DNA of 64,000 nt from an uncultured Aquimarina sp. (GCA_947498595.1 CANMKX010000002.1:1-64000); one strand, 5' to 3'. Positions 44,288 through 53,827 are shown, numbered from the stretch's first letter. A program made the numbers and translations. The notes: generated by a model not told the origin, from the sequence alone.

Positions 44288-44694
44288 TTTGATTTCCTCC
44301 TACTTCTCAATCTAATCATTTTTACTACACATTACACTTCCCTCCCCTATAATACTTGTCTTTTAAAAGTATTACAAATCAATTTTACTTACGATTTCAT
44401 ATAAAATAGTGTGAGTATTTATCGTTAGTTTTGATAAAATAGTGAATACTACATTAAGCATATTACCCAAAAAAAAGATCATTCTTCTCTATATTTCAAG
44501 ACAGAAAACACTGGCTATTTTCTATCTAAAAAAAACTTTATTAATCACTAAAGATCTTAAAATACTTGCTTCTCAATATTTTCACTCTGCACAGGTTTTC
44601 ATGCTTCTTTTAATGTAATTGTTTTATGGTTCCACCACCACTATAACTTTCTGTTTTACACTAAATTAGTTTGATCATAAAAATTAATCATCTC

Positions 44695-44889
44695 ATGAAA
44701 AATCTAACAAAGATTACTGGAGTAAAAATTCTTTCTAAAAAAGATCAAAACAAAATCCATGGTAATGGTTGGCCATTAAGTTGTATGATGCGTGGCAACA
44801 AATGCTGCGAACGTTGGGGAGGGTCTATGACTTGCGAAGAAGGAGAATGTATTTTGAATTCGTTTTGCCATTGGTACAATTTACCTTAA
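44695..44889 (+). CDS. Six-cysteine peptide with bacteriocin-like leader, copy 1
   Basis: 64 residues from ATG 44695 (MKNLTKITGVKILSKKDQNK, then IHGNG). The ATG at 44671 adds eight residues that its homologue at 44963 lacks. The leader matches the Bacteroidota pattern MKN-x-(K/T)-x(3)-G-(V/I)-x-ILSK-x-DQ-x(4)-G, related to double-glycine leaders. Cysteines are at 30, 37, 38, 47, 52 and 58: C-x6-CC-x8-C-x4-C-x5-C, followed by HWY. It is likely a secreted disulfide-rich peptide, processed near residue 23-24. The nearby C39 exporter is a candidate. Confidence 0.7.
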   Translation: MKNLTKITGVKILSKKDQNKIHGNGWPLSCMMRGNKCCERWGGSMTCEEGECILNSFCHWYNLP

Positions 44890-44962
44890 AATTAAACTCA
44901 TTTTACAGAAATTATTAAATCAGAATAATTTCTTTCATTAATAAATATTTAAAATTCTAGTC

Positions 44963-45145
44963 ATGAAAAACATCAAATCATTAAAAGGAATTCAAATCTT
45001 ATCAAAAAACGATCAAAAAACTCTTAATGGAGCTGCAATAGGTCGTGAAGGTTGCATTCAACGCGGACCTAAATGTTGCACTTCTCAAAACCCTAGAGAT
45101 TGTGATTACGGAAGATGTAACGGAAGATTTTGTTTATGGTACTAA
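44963..45145 (+). CDS. Six-cysteine peptide with bacteriocin-like leader, copy 2
   Basis: 60 residues. Leader MKNIKSLKGIQILSKNDQKT then LNGAA, with a Gly-Ala type processing site. The mature part REGCIQRGPKCC and on has cysteines 31, 38, 39, 47, 52, 57: C-x6-CC-x7-C-x4-C-x4-C, ending LWY. It shares the exact Cys framework and the C-terminal (H/L)WY with the upstream copy while other residues differ, the sign of a fast-evolving paired toxin or bacteriocin. Downstream on the same strand is the P-loop NTPase gene. Confidence 0.7.
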   Translation: MKNIKSLKGIQILSKNDQKTLNGAAIGREGCIQRGPKCCTSQNPRDCDYGRCNGRFCLWY

Positions 45146-45294
45146 TTAAATCAAGGGTACCTATATTCCTTATTAACTTATAAAAAACTACAATGCCTTT
45201 TTCATTTAGATAAAAAAGGTATTGTTTTTACGGTTATCCATAAAATACTTTTAATGTTTACAGCTATTTTTAGCAAAACTTTGAACATTATAAA

Positions 45295-46746
45295 ATGCAA
45301 TTAGACATTTCTATTGAAGCAAAACGCTTTAACGAACATCTCAATATCGAGAATAACGATCGTATTATTTTTTCTGGAATTTTTGGCATTGGTAAAACTT
45401 ATTTTCTTAAAGAATTTTTTAAAGCTCGAGATGAGTATGAAGTCTTTAACATTTCTCCCGTAAATTACTCTATATCGTCTAACGATGATGTTATTAATTA
45501 TATCAAATATGACCTTGCGTTTCAACTCTTAGGAAAAAATGTCGTCTTTGAAAAATTAGATATATCTAAAATTGTCGCTACAGAATACTATATAAAAAAC
45601 AATGCTCTTGAAACTATTTCGACCCTAGCTAAAGGTTTAGGTAAAATAGGTAAATCAATCATTGAGGTAGTAGAACCTGTCAAAACATTTAAAGATAAAG
45701 TCGAAGCATATCAAGAAGAACATTCAACAAATGAAAAAAAAGATATTGTAACATTTCTTGAACAAATTAGAGATCAAAATGGTTCTATCTATGAAGAAGA
45801 TATGATAACACAACTAGTTGGTCAATTAATAAATTCATCAAAAAAATTTGATGATAGTGGTAAAATAACTAAACAAACCATATTAGTAATTGATGATTTA
45901 GATCGTTTGGATCCGGATCATATTTTTAGGATACTAAATATTTTTGCTTGCCATTTCGATTTAGATACTAGCGATGAGAATAAATTTAATCTAGACAAAA
46001 TTATTTTGGTTTGTGATATGGATAATATCCGTAAAATATTTCATCATCGTTATGGAGTTGGTGTAGATTTTAATGGATACCTTGATAAGTTTTATAGCCA
46101 TGAAATCTTTTATTATGACAATAAAGTTATCATTAAAAAGAATATTGAAAATATATTGGCTTCTATCACTCTTATGAAAAATATGGATCGTTATTTAAAT
46201 TTTAAAAATCCAGGATTAGTTTCCGTTCGTTTGTTAACTGGTATTATTGAAGGTATGATTCATTTAAATCTATTAAATCTAAGGTCTTTTATTAAATTTA
46301 ATAATAAAGAATTATCTATAACTCCTTATTCATTCATTAAAAACGAATATAATGCTCAAGATTCTAATTTTAATTACAATTTAATTCTCATCTTCGATTT
46401 ATTATGTAAAATCTTAGGTTCTCCTGAAAATCTAAAAATTATTCTCGATAAATTATTATCTCATCCTTCTTTAAAAATTCCTGTAGAATTATCTGGTGAT
46501 TTATTAACTTTAATTAATCTCAGAAAACATAATAATATTTCTTCTACTTACGAATATATTAATAAAGATGAAGATATTATTATTAATTACACAATTCAAA
46601 ATTATGGTCATACAAGAAGTCAAGAAACTGCTCGTATAGATAAAATATTTTATTATACATCAAAAAAACCTAGAGTTGGTTTTCCTTTCAACAAACTTTT
46701 AAAAGAAGCTTTCGACGAATACTTAAACTTAGAAATAGTTAGTTGA
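45295..46746 (+). CDS. KAP-like P-loop NTPase
   Basis: 483 residues. Walker A is GIFGIGKTYFL (Lys34), Walker B is ILVIDDLDRLDPDHIFRIL (Asp200-Asp203), the DD-x-D-R-L pattern typical of KAP-family P-loop NTPases. A long insertion sits between them (about 45-190). The C-terminal part is helical and unrecognised. No membrane helices are visible, unlike many KAP proteins. KAP NTPases occur in mobile islands and defence loci. Position after the Cys-rich peptides is suggestive but the 150-base gap leaves a functional link open. Confidence 0.65.
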   Translation: MQLDISIEAKRFNEHLNIENNDRIIFSGIFGIGKTYFLKEFFKARDEYEVFNISPVNYSISSNDDVINYIKYDLAFQLLGKNVVFEKLDISKIVATEYYIKNNALETISTLAKGLGKIGKSIIEVVEPVKTFKDKVEAYQEEHSTNEKKDIVTFLEQIRDQNGSIYEEDMITQLVGQLINSSKKFDDSGKITKQTILVIDDLDRLDPDHIFRILNIFACHFDLDTSDENKFNLDKIILVCDMDNIRKIFHHRYGVGVDFNGYLDKFYSHEIFYYDNKVIIKKNIENILASITLMKNMDRYLNFKNPGLVSVRLLTGIIEGMIHLNLLNLRSFIKFNNKELSITPYSFIKNEYNAQDSNFNYNLILIFDLLCKILGSPENLKIILDKLLSHPSLKIPVELSGDLLTLINLRKHNNISSTYEYINKDEDIIINYTIQNYGHTRSQETARIDKIFYYTSKKPRVGFPFNKLLKEAFDEYLNLEIVS

Positions 46747-46755
46747 TAAATAAAA

Positions 46756-46787
46756 AATCCCTCAATAAAATCAATTATTGAGGGATT
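46756..46787. terminator. Bidirectional terminator between the NTPase and serine hydrolase genes
   Basis: 12-bp perfect stem 46756-46767 with 46776-46787, A- and T-rich flanks, convergent genes. Confidence 0.85.
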
Positions 46788-46793
46788 CATCTT

Positions 46794-48146
46794 TTACTGT
46801 TTTATATGTTTAAAAATCTCTGTATATAATTTATCAAAGTCAAAATTATCAGCTTTCCCACTCATTACGGTAATTACCAAATCTTTGGATGGAATAATCA
46901 AGATACGTTGTCCTCCAAATCCATTTTCAAAAAAAGCATCTTTAGGTGCAGATGGAATTCTTTTTTGAGTAGCGTTTAACCAAATTTGAGCGCCGTACAC
47001 TCCATCTGAATCTGCTACAGGTGTGGTACTATAATCTACCCAATCTTTGGTGAAAATTTGATTCCCAAACCAATTCCCCTTATACAGATATAACAACCCA
47101 AAACGTGTCCAATCTCTTGCGGTTGCCCAACAATAAGATGATAATACATAATTAGAATTATTATCTGTTTCGATCACAGCACTTTTCATCCCTATTGGAT
47201 CAAATAATCTCTGTTTCGGAAAAGCATTATAATTTGTAAAACCTGTAACATTATCTCTCATTACTCGGGATAACAAATTTGAAGTACCTGAAGAATATAG
47301 CCATTTAGTAGCTGGAGCTTCGGCTAGAGAGGATTCTGTCGCGAAGGCAGGGAAATCTTTTTCGAGATACAACATACGTGTTACATCTGATAAACTACCG
47401 TAGTTTTCACTCCATTTTAATCCACTATTCATTTGTAATAGATTATTAACTGTAATTGTTTTTCGATCATCATTTGCCCATTCAGGGAAATCTGTTACAT
47501 CTTTTACAGCTACTTTTTTATCTTGTTCCATGATTCCAAAAAATGCATTTCCAACACTTTTTGTCATTGACCATCCTAAGATTCTGGAATCTTGTTGTAC
47601 TCCTTCTTGATATTCTTCTGCTACTAACCAATCTTTATAAGCTACTACGATGGCATAAGCTCCTTTATTTGCTTCGAGTGTTGTTTTTAATATTCCATCA
47701 ATTGCTTTGGTATCTATAAACTCTGGTATAGAATCTCGTAAAAGATCTCCTTGTGGCCATTCTGTTATTGTATTAGTTACAGGAATTTTCTTAAAAGTTC
47801 TGCTTTGGTCAATCTTGTCTCCGTTATATGTTCCTAAAACACAACCACAAGAATCTCCATTTCGATAAAAATTAGCTGTTTGCTTTGCTATAAATCCAAA
47901 GAAAGAAACTTCAACTTTTTTATTTGTTTCATCTATTTTTCTAGTTGCCAAATTGGTAGGAAAAAAATCCAAAGAAGCATCTACATTTGCTTTGGATATG
48001 TTACTTAAAAATTGATGTGAACATGCATATTTTGCAGCATAGCCTGTAGCCACTTTAAGTGTAGGTAATAGATACGTTTGCCATGCAATAATAACTACTA
48101 AAAGTATCAATAGTGTTATTATTCGTTTACGGGTTAAGATTTTCAT
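46794..48146 (-). CDS. Serine hydrolase, class C beta-lactamase-like
   Basis: 450 residues with an N-terminal membrane anchor (about 9-30). The SxxK motif is in GWSMTKSVGNAFFG; the second motif region is YSSGTSNLLSRVM. An N-terminal extension of about 150 residues precedes it, including the CGCVLGTYNGDK cysteines. The catalytic core (about 160-430) ends GGQRILIIPSKDLVITVMSG. PF00144 proteins include peptidases and esterases, so a beta-lactamase role is unlikely to be its native one. Monocistronic, facing the NTPase. Confidence 0.85.
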   Translation of the reverse strand: MKILTRKRIITLLILLVVIIAWQTYLLPTLKVATGYAAKYACSHQFLSNISKANVDASLDFFPTNLATRKIDETNKKVEVSFFGFIAKQTANFYRNGDSCGCVLGTYNGDKIDQSRTFKKIPVTNTITEWPQGDLLRDSIPEFIDTKAIDGILKTTLEANKGAYAIVVAYKDWLVAEEYQEGVQQDSRILGWSMTKSVGNAFFGIMEQDKKVAVKDVTDFPEWANDDRKTITVNNLLQMNSGLKWSENYGSLSDVTRMLYLEKDFPAFATESSLAEAPATKWLYSSGTSNLLSRVMRDNVTGFTNYNAFPKQRLFDPIGMKSAVIETDNNSNYVLSSYCWATARDWTRFGLLYLYKGNWFGNQIFTKDWVDYSTTPVADSDGVYGAQIWLNATQKRIPSAPKDAFFENGFGGQRILIIPSKDLVITVMSGKADNFDFDKLYTEIFKHIKQ

Positions 48147-48280
48147 GTGTACTGTTTTGATTTTAATTTTCTACTAAATTAGAAATACTCCAATAGTTTT
48201 ACTATACGTACAATCCCTTATTTGTTTCCTATAAAAAGGTACGGAAATATTTGAATTTACTTCGTTTAATCATATACAGA

Positions 48281-48311
48281 AATTGCGAGATTATCGAATA
48301 ATCTCGCAATT
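48281..48311. terminator. Terminator of the E1 gene
   Basis: Perfect 14-bp stem 48281-48294 with 48298-48311, loop CGA, T-rich on both ends. Confidence 0.8.
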
Positions 48312-48370
48312 TCTTTACATTTATGTAATTAATTTAGTTTCCTCCCTTTTTTACATTTAATGCTTGTATT

Positions 48371-50452
48371 TTAATATGCTAATAACTCTTCTATCTTAGC
48401 TTTTACTTTTTCTGAAGAAGGAATCATTGTTTGCTCTAACGTACTGTTTAAAGGAATTGCCGGCATATTTTCTGACCCAATAGTCATTACAGGTGCATCC
48501 AAATACTTGAAACATTCTTCTTGAATACGTCCGCTTAAACTTCTTGCAAAAGAATTATTTGTTGGTTCTTCTGTTACTATTAAACATTTTTTATGTTGTT
48601 TTACTGATTCCATAATTGTTGCTTCATCTAATGGATACAACGTTCGTAAATCAATAATCTCTACTGTTTCTTTCATATCCTTGGTAGCATTCAATGCCCA
48701 GTGTACTCCCATTCCATAAGTAACAATTGTCAATGTTTCTTTTTGATCTTGTTGCCATATCTTTTGTACAATATTCGCTTTTCCAAAAGGTAATTGATAA
48801 GTTTCTGATGGTTCTATTGTACGTGCGGCATCTGTTCCTTTTACTTTAGACCAATACAATCCTTTATGTTCTAAAATTACTACTGGATTTGGATCGTGAT
48901 ATGCTGCTTTCATCAATCCTTTAAGATCAGCTCCGTTACTTGGATATGCAATTTTAATTCCTCTTATATTAGTCAACACAGACTCTACAGAAGATGAATG
49001 GTATGGTCCTCCACTTCCATACGCTCCTATAGGCACTCTTAAAATCATAGAAACTGGCCATTTACCGTTAGATAAATAACAAGATCTACTTACCTCTGTA
49101 AATAGTTGATTTAAGCCTGGCCAAATATAATCTGCAAACTGTACTTCTACAATAGGTTTTAATCCTACAGCAGACATCCCAACTGTTGATCCTATAATAA
49201 ATGCTTCTTGTATAGGAGTGTTAAATACACGTTCGTCTCCAAATTTTTGAGCAAGTGTTGCTGCTTCTCTAAATACTCCTCCTAAACGCCCTCCAACATC
49301 TTGACCATATAATAAACACTCTTTGTGCTCTTTCATTAATTCTTCTACAGCAAACAACGCACAATCTACCATAACAACTTCTTCTTTATCAGTAGGAGCT
49401 CTTTCTCCAACTTCAGTAGTTACTGGTGTAGGTGCAAAATCATTTGTAAATAAATCTTCTGGCGTAGGGTCTTCTTGTTGTAATGCTTTTTCTAAATCGG
49501 CTGCTACTTCTTTCTTAACTGTAGCTTCTATCTTTTCTAATTCTTCAGCAGTAAAATCATGTGCTAACAATTGTTTACACAATACAGGATATGGATCTCT
49601 AGAACGTGCTTCTTCTAAATCATCACGATACCATTCCATACGTACTCCAGAAGTATGGTGATTTAATAATGGAACACGTGCGTGCACTAATATAGGACGT
49701 CGTTCTTCTCTAATTGTTGTAATTACTTTTTGTATTGCGATGTAACTTTCTATAAAGTTAGCTCCATCAATAGTAATTGCCTCTAATCCATTAAACCCTT
49801 GTGCATATTCATACGCATTTTGCGCGCGTGTTTCGGCTGCATTTGCCGAAATATCCCATCCATTATCTTGTACTAAATATAGAATTGGTAATTGTTTTAA
49901 CGCTGCCATCTGAAAAGCTTCTGCTATTTCTCCCTCTGTAACAGATGCATCTCCTAGAGAACAAACTACTAAAGGTTTTTCTGCAATCTCTTTATCATCT
50001 AACCCTACTAATTCTTTATACTGAATTCCCATTGCTACTCCAGTAGATGGGATCGCTTGCATTCCTGTTGCTGATGATTGATGCGGAATTTTAGGCTTAT
50101 CATCATCTCGTAAACTTGGATGCGAGTAATAGGTACGTCCTCCTGAAAATGGATCTTCTTTTTTTGCTAATAATTGTAGCATTAGATCATACGGTCGCAT
50201 CCCAATTTCTAATAACATTGCATCATCTCGGTAATATGGAAATGCAAAATCTTGTGGTAACAATTGCATCGCTGTCGCAATCTGAATCGCCTCGTGTCCA
50301 CGCGATGTAGCGTGTACATATTTAGATACTACTTTAAAATTCTCCTCATACAGTTCTGCCATAGATTTTGCTGTACAAAGTGTTTTAAATGCTTTTTCTA
50401 GTAGTTCTTTTGTTATTATTTTTTCTTCAACCATCACCTTATTATTTATCAC
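48371..50452 (-). CDS. Branched-chain alpha-keto acid dehydrogenase E1, fused alpha-beta subunits
   Basis: 693 residues. Residues about 1-340 are the alpha part with the thiamine diphosphate motif CSLGDASVTEGEIAEAFQMAALKQLPILYLVQDNGWDIS and PHQSSATGMQAIPSTGVAMG. Residues about 360-693 are the beta part: LLYGQDVGGRLGGVFREA, TPIQEAFIIGSTVGMSAVG, LRVPIGAYGSGGPYHSSSVE. The fusion is a standard Bacteroidota form. It decarboxylates branched-chain 2-keto acids to start acyl-CoA formation. Its neighbours are ilvE and the E2 gene; E3 must be elsewhere. Confidence 0.92.
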   Translation of the reverse strand: MINNKVMVEEKIITKELLEKAFKTLCTAKSMAELYEENFKVVSKYVHATSRGHEAIQIATAMQLLPQDFAFPYYRDDAMLLEIGMRPYDLMLQLLAKKEDPFSGGRTYYSHPSLRDDDKPKIPHQSSATGMQAIPSTGVAMGIQYKELVGLDDKEIAEKPLVVCSLGDASVTEGEIAEAFQMAALKQLPILYLVQDNGWDISANAAETRAQNAYEYAQGFNGLEAITIDGANFIESYIAIQKVITTIREERRPILVHARVPLLNHHTSGVRMEWYRDDLEEARSRDPYPVLCKQLLAHDFTAEELEKIEATVKKEVAADLEKALQQEDPTPEDLFTNDFAPTPVTTEVGERAPTDKEEVVMVDCALFAVEELMKEHKECLLYGQDVGGRLGGVFREAATLAQKFGDERVFNTPIQEAFIIGSTVGMSAVGLKPIVEVQFADYIWPGLNQLFTEVSRSCYLSNGKWPVSMILRVPIGAYGSGGPYHSSSVESVLTNIRGIKIAYPSNGADLKGLMKAAYHDPNPVVILEHKGLYWSKVKGTDAARTIEPSETYQLPFGKANIVQKIWQQDQKETLTIVTYGMGVHWALNATKDMKETVEIIDLRTLYPLDEATIMESVKQHKKCLIVTEEPTNNSFARSLSGRIQEECFKYLDAPVMTIGSENMPAIPLNSTLEQTMIPSSEKVKAKIEELLAY

Positions 50453-50489
50453 CTTCTGCTTTTATCTTTAGAATATTTATCGCTAGAAT

Positions 50490-51548
50490 TTATCCTTTTA
50501 CAGGAACCATCCATCCATAAGTATCCTCTTGTTCTTGGGTTTTAATTTCGTTGATTGTATTCATCACATCTTGACTTACAGGGTTTTCTTTTGGTAATGT
50601 AAGTGTTGTATCTTTATATCCTATTGCCTCGATCATTGCTATAGCAACTGCTGTTCCTGTTCCAAAAGCTTCTTCTAATTTTCCTGCTTCGGCAAAAGCA
50701 ATTACCTCATCAATTGTAATAGGTCTTTCTTCTACATCAAAACCTTTTCCTTTTAAAAGCGTTATAACACTGTCTCTTGTTATTCCTTTTAAAATAGAAC
50801 CATCTGTACTTGGTGTTATAAATTTTCCTTCTACCTTAAAGAAAATATTCATTGTCCCAACTTCTTGAATGTATTTGAATTCATTAGCATCTAACCATAA
50901 TACTTGATCAAATCCTTTGGCTTTCGCTTTTTCTGTTGGTAAAATTGCTGCTGCATAATTTCCTGCTGCTTTTGCCTCTCCTGTTCCACCATTAGCTGCT
51001 CGGATATATTCTGTTTCTGCATACAAACGGATTTTTTTTGTAAAGAATGGTCCTGCTGGAGAACAAATCACAATAAATTTATAGTGTGTTGCTGCTCGCA
51101 TTCCGATAAAAGGTTCATCTGCATACATAAAAGGGCGTAAGTATAAGGCACTTCCTTCTTGAGGTGGTATCCATCCTTTTTCGATTCCAACTATTTTATC
51201 CAATGCTTCTAAGAATAAATCTTCTGGCACTGCTGGCATTCCCATACGAGCAGCGCTTTCATTCAATCTTCTCGCATTTTGCTCTGGTCTAAATAATAAT
51301 GGGGTTCCATCTTTCCCTACAGTAGCTTTCATTCCTTCAAAAATAGCTTGTCCATAATGCAATGCCATTGCTGCTGGATGCGTAGGAATTAATGCTAAAG
51401 GTTCTATTCTTGGATTTGTCCATTCTCCATTTTCATAATCACAAATAAACATGTGATCTGTAAAAGTTTTTCCTAATGGTATATTATCAAAATCTAAAGC
51501 TGTTACTTTAGATGTCTCTGTTTTTGTTATATCAATTGTGTATCCCAT
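50490..51548 (-). CDS. ilvE: Branched-chain amino acid aminotransferase
   Basis: 352 residues of fold type IV PLP enzymes. ALHYGQAIFEGMKATVGKDG, LYLRPFMYADEPFIGMRAA, GTGEAKAAGNYAAAILPTEKAKAKGFDQVLWLDA with the PLP Lys nearby, and EEAFGTGTAVAIAMIEAIGY are all type II BCAT motifs. Interconverts Leu, Ile, Val and their keto acids, supplying the adjacent E1/E2 complex. 37 bases upstream of the E1 gene on the same strand. Confidence 0.93.
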   Translation of the reverse strand: MGYTIDITKTETSKVTALDFDNIPLGKTFTDHMFICDYENGEWTNPRIEPLALIPTHPAAMALHYGQAIFEGMKATVGKDGTPLLFRPEQNARRLNESAARMGMPAVPEDLFLEALDKIVGIEKGWIPPQEGSALYLRPFMYADEPFIGMRAATHYKFIVICSPAGPFFTKKIRLYAETEYIRAANGGTGEAKAAGNYAAAILPTEKAKAKGFDQVLWLDANEFKYIQEVGTMNIFFKVEGKFITPSTDGSILKGITRDSVITLLKGKGFDVEERPITIDEVIAFAEAGKLEEAFGTGTAVAIAMIEAIGYKDTTLTLPKENPVSQDVMNTINEIKTQEQEDTYGWMVPVKG

Positions 51549-51728
51549 GTTGTTTAGTGTTTTATAATTTCTTCACTCTTCTAGCTTGTTCATCATTCTC
51601 ATAATGTAGTTTCAACTAATTTTTTAATTAAAAAACTACTTCAAAACTATTCTTCATTTCTTATCGTCATTCCTGAATCTCTATGCTTTTATTTGCATAT
51701 TCTATGAAAAAAGGTTCTAGTTTATTAT

Positions 51729-53027
51729 TTATATTTTTCTATTAGGGTCAAAAGCTTCTAGTTCATCTCCTATTTTTCGTAAAAACGATCCACCTAAAAA
51801 TCCATCTACAACTCGATGATCAAAGGATAATGATAAATACATCATACTACGTATTGCTATTTCATCTCCTTTTTCTGTTGTGATCACCTCTGCTCTTTTC
51901 TTTATAATTCCTAATGCTAGAATTGCTACTTCTGGCTGATTGATTATTGGTGTTCCCATTAAGCTTCCAAAAGTTCCTACATTAGAAATAGTAAATGTGC
52001 TTCCTTGAATTTCTTCTGGTTTCAATTTATTTTCTCTAGCACTATTCGCTAAATGATTTACATTTTTAGCTAGTCCTAATAGATTTTTTTCATCTGCATT
52101 TTTTACAACAGGTACGATCAAATTTCCACTTGGCAAAGCGGTTGCCATTCCTATATTAACATCTTTATGTACTACTATTTTCTTTCCATCAACAGATACA
52201 TTAATCATAGGATATGCTTGAACGGCTTTGGCTACAGCTTCAACGAATATGGGTGTAAATGTTAATTTCTCGCCATATTTCTCGAAAAAATCAACTTTAA
52301 TGTTATTTCTCCAATTAACCATTGTTGTTACATCGGCTTCGATATAACTAGTTACATGTGGTGACGTATGTTTTGAATACACCATATGATCTGCTATCAT
52401 CGTTCGCATGCGATCCATTTCTACAATACGATCTTTGCCTTCTACAAAAGAAATAGGAGGCGCTTTATATGTCGGTTTTTGTACTACAGTTTGTTCTTGT
52501 TGCCTGCTTTGCAAAGGATATTGACGATGTTTTATATAATTTATTACATCACTTTTACGAATTCTCCCGTCGGTTCCTGTTCCTGGAATACTTTGTACTT
52601 CTTCTATCGAAAGATTTTCTTTTTTTGCAATACTAATCACTAATGGAGAAAGGAAGGCATCTGGATTAGGCGAATTATGTAATTTAAAGGTTGTATCTGC
52701 AACAGTTGATTTCTTCTCTTCTATTGGAGCTGTTATTTTTACATCTTCTTTAATAATATTATCTTTCTTAATATCATTTCCTTTTCCTGAAGTTTCAATC
52801 AATGCCATTACATTTCCTACATTCACAACTTCATTAGGCTGACAAAAAATCTTAGTAATGACTCCATTACAAGGTGCTGGCACTTCACTATCTACTTTAT
52901 CAGTAGCTATTTCTAAAATACTCTCGTCCTGTTCTACAGTATCTCCTACTTGCTTCAACCAATTAATAATGGTCGCTTCGGATATACTTTCTCCCATTTT
53001 GGGCATTTTCAATTCTATTACTGACAT
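51729..53027 (-). CDS. Dihydrolipoamide acyltransferase E2 of a 2-keto acid dehydrogenase
   Basis: 432 residues. An N-terminal lipoyl domain carries Lys44 in EIATDKVDSEVPAP. A peripheral-subunit binding domain lies near 130-170 (FLSPLVISIAKKENLSIEEVQSIPGTGTDGRIRKSDVINYI). The catalytic domain ends with SFDHRVVDGFLGGSFL holding the active-site His and Asp. Linkers are Lys/Glu/Ile-rich. Genetic context favours the branched-chain keto-acid complex over pyruvate dehydrogenase. Lys44 would be octanoylated via LipB (3.4 kb). Confidence 0.9.
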   Translation of the reverse strand: MSVIELKMPKMGESISEATIINWLKQVGDTVEQDESILEIATDKVDSEVPAPCNGVITKIFCQPNEVVNVGNVMALIETSGKGNDIKKDNIIKEDVKITAPIEEKKSTVADTTFKLHNSPNPDAFLSPLVISIAKKENLSIEEVQSIPGTGTDGRIRKSDVINYIKHRQYPLQSRQQEQTVVQKPTYKAPPISFVEGKDRIVEMDRMRTMIADHMVYSKHTSPHVTSYIEADVTTMVNWRNNIKVDFFEKYGEKLTFTPIFVEAVAKAVQAYPMINVSVDGKKIVVHKDVNIGMATALPSGNLIVPVVKNADEKNLLGLAKNVNHLANSARENKLKPEEIQGSTFTISNVGTFGSLMGTPIINQPEVAILALGIIKKRAEVITTEKGDEIAIRSMMYLSLSFDHRVVDGFLGGSFLRKIGDELEAFDPNRKI

Positions 53028-53071
53028 CTTTCTTTTTCTATTCTATTCTTTTTCAAAAACTTACCCTAAGT

Positions 53072-53087
53072 TAACAAATGTTTGTTA
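53072..53087. promoter_or_regulatory. Inverted repeat TAACAAA-TG-TTTGTTA upstream of the E2 gene
   Basis: 7-bp arms around two bases, 45 bp upstream of the E2 start, extended by flanking TTA/TAA. Resembles operators of TetR-type regulators of acyl-CoA catabolism; the regulator is not in the window. Confidence 0.4.
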
Positions 53088-53170
53088 GTTAAAAAACCAA
53101 CATTTATTATTTTCTTAGTTTCAATTAAATAAGTATTAAAACAGTTGTTTCAATTCGTTTTATTATAGCA

Positions 53171-53767
53171 TCACTTTTTCTTAAACTCTTCTAATGTTTT
53201 ATAAAACATTTCTTGTGTCGGTCTATCCTTTGGGATTTCTCTTAAGGGTTCAACTTCCTTCATTGTTTGATGGCAATCTGTAGGCAGTTGTTGGTATAAT
53301 TGTGTGCCTTTGGTTTTCCATGCTATCATTTCGTCTGTAACTTGCTTGATTATTTTTGCTGGATTCCCTACGACTAGACTTCTATTAGGTATACTCGTAT
53401 TTGCTTTTATAAATGACATGGCTCCTACAATGCTTTCTGCTCCAATATCTGCATCATCCATAATTACTGCATTCATACCTATTAAACAGTTCTTACCTAA
53501 ATTGGCTCCATGAATCACTGCTCCATGTCCTACATGTGCACTTTCTTTAAGTACAATGGACTTACCTGGAAACATATGTACAGTACAATTTTCCTGCACG
53601 TTGACTCCATCTTCCAGAATAATCTCTCCCCAGTCACCACGTATTGCTGCTCCTGGTCCTATATAGCAATTTTTACCTATTATTACATTTCCTGTTACAG
53701 CTGCCAAAGGATGTACAAAGCTACTTTCATGTACTACGGGTATAAATCCTTTAAAACTGTATATCAT
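53171..53767 (-). CDS. paaY: PaaY-like hexapeptide-repeat thioesterase
   Basis: 198 residues of left-handed beta-helix hexapeptide repeats (AAVTGNVIIGKNCYIGPGAAIRGDWGEI, then GHGAVIHGANLGKNCLIGMNAVIMDDADIG), gamma-carbonic-anhydrase-like. At the C-terminus, GNPAKIIKQVTDEMIAWKTKGTQLYQQLPTDC resembles PaaY. PaaY hydrolyses dead-end ring-hydroxylated CoA thioesters of the phenylacetate pathway. The location at the end of the paa gene set supports this reading. Confidence 0.85.
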   Translation of the reverse strand: MIYSFKGFIPVVHESSFVHPLAAVTGNVIIGKNCYIGPGAAIRGDWGEIILEDGVNVQENCTVHMFPGKSIVLKESAHVGHGAVIHGANLGKNCLIGMNAVIMDDADIGAESIVGAMSFIKANTSIPNRSLVVGNPAKIIKQVTDEMIAWKTKGTQLYQQLPTDCHQTMKEVEPLREIPKDRPTQEMFYKTLEEFKKK

Positions 53768-53827
53768 ATCCTATATTTACTATTGTAAATGTAGCCTTCG
53801 ATTTACTTAGGCTACATTTATGTTTTG

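Noticed and set aside
45295-46746. Considered the P-loop protein as part of the exporter system
   Set aside because: It lacks the ABC signature and membrane parts; the Walker B pattern fits KAP NTPases.
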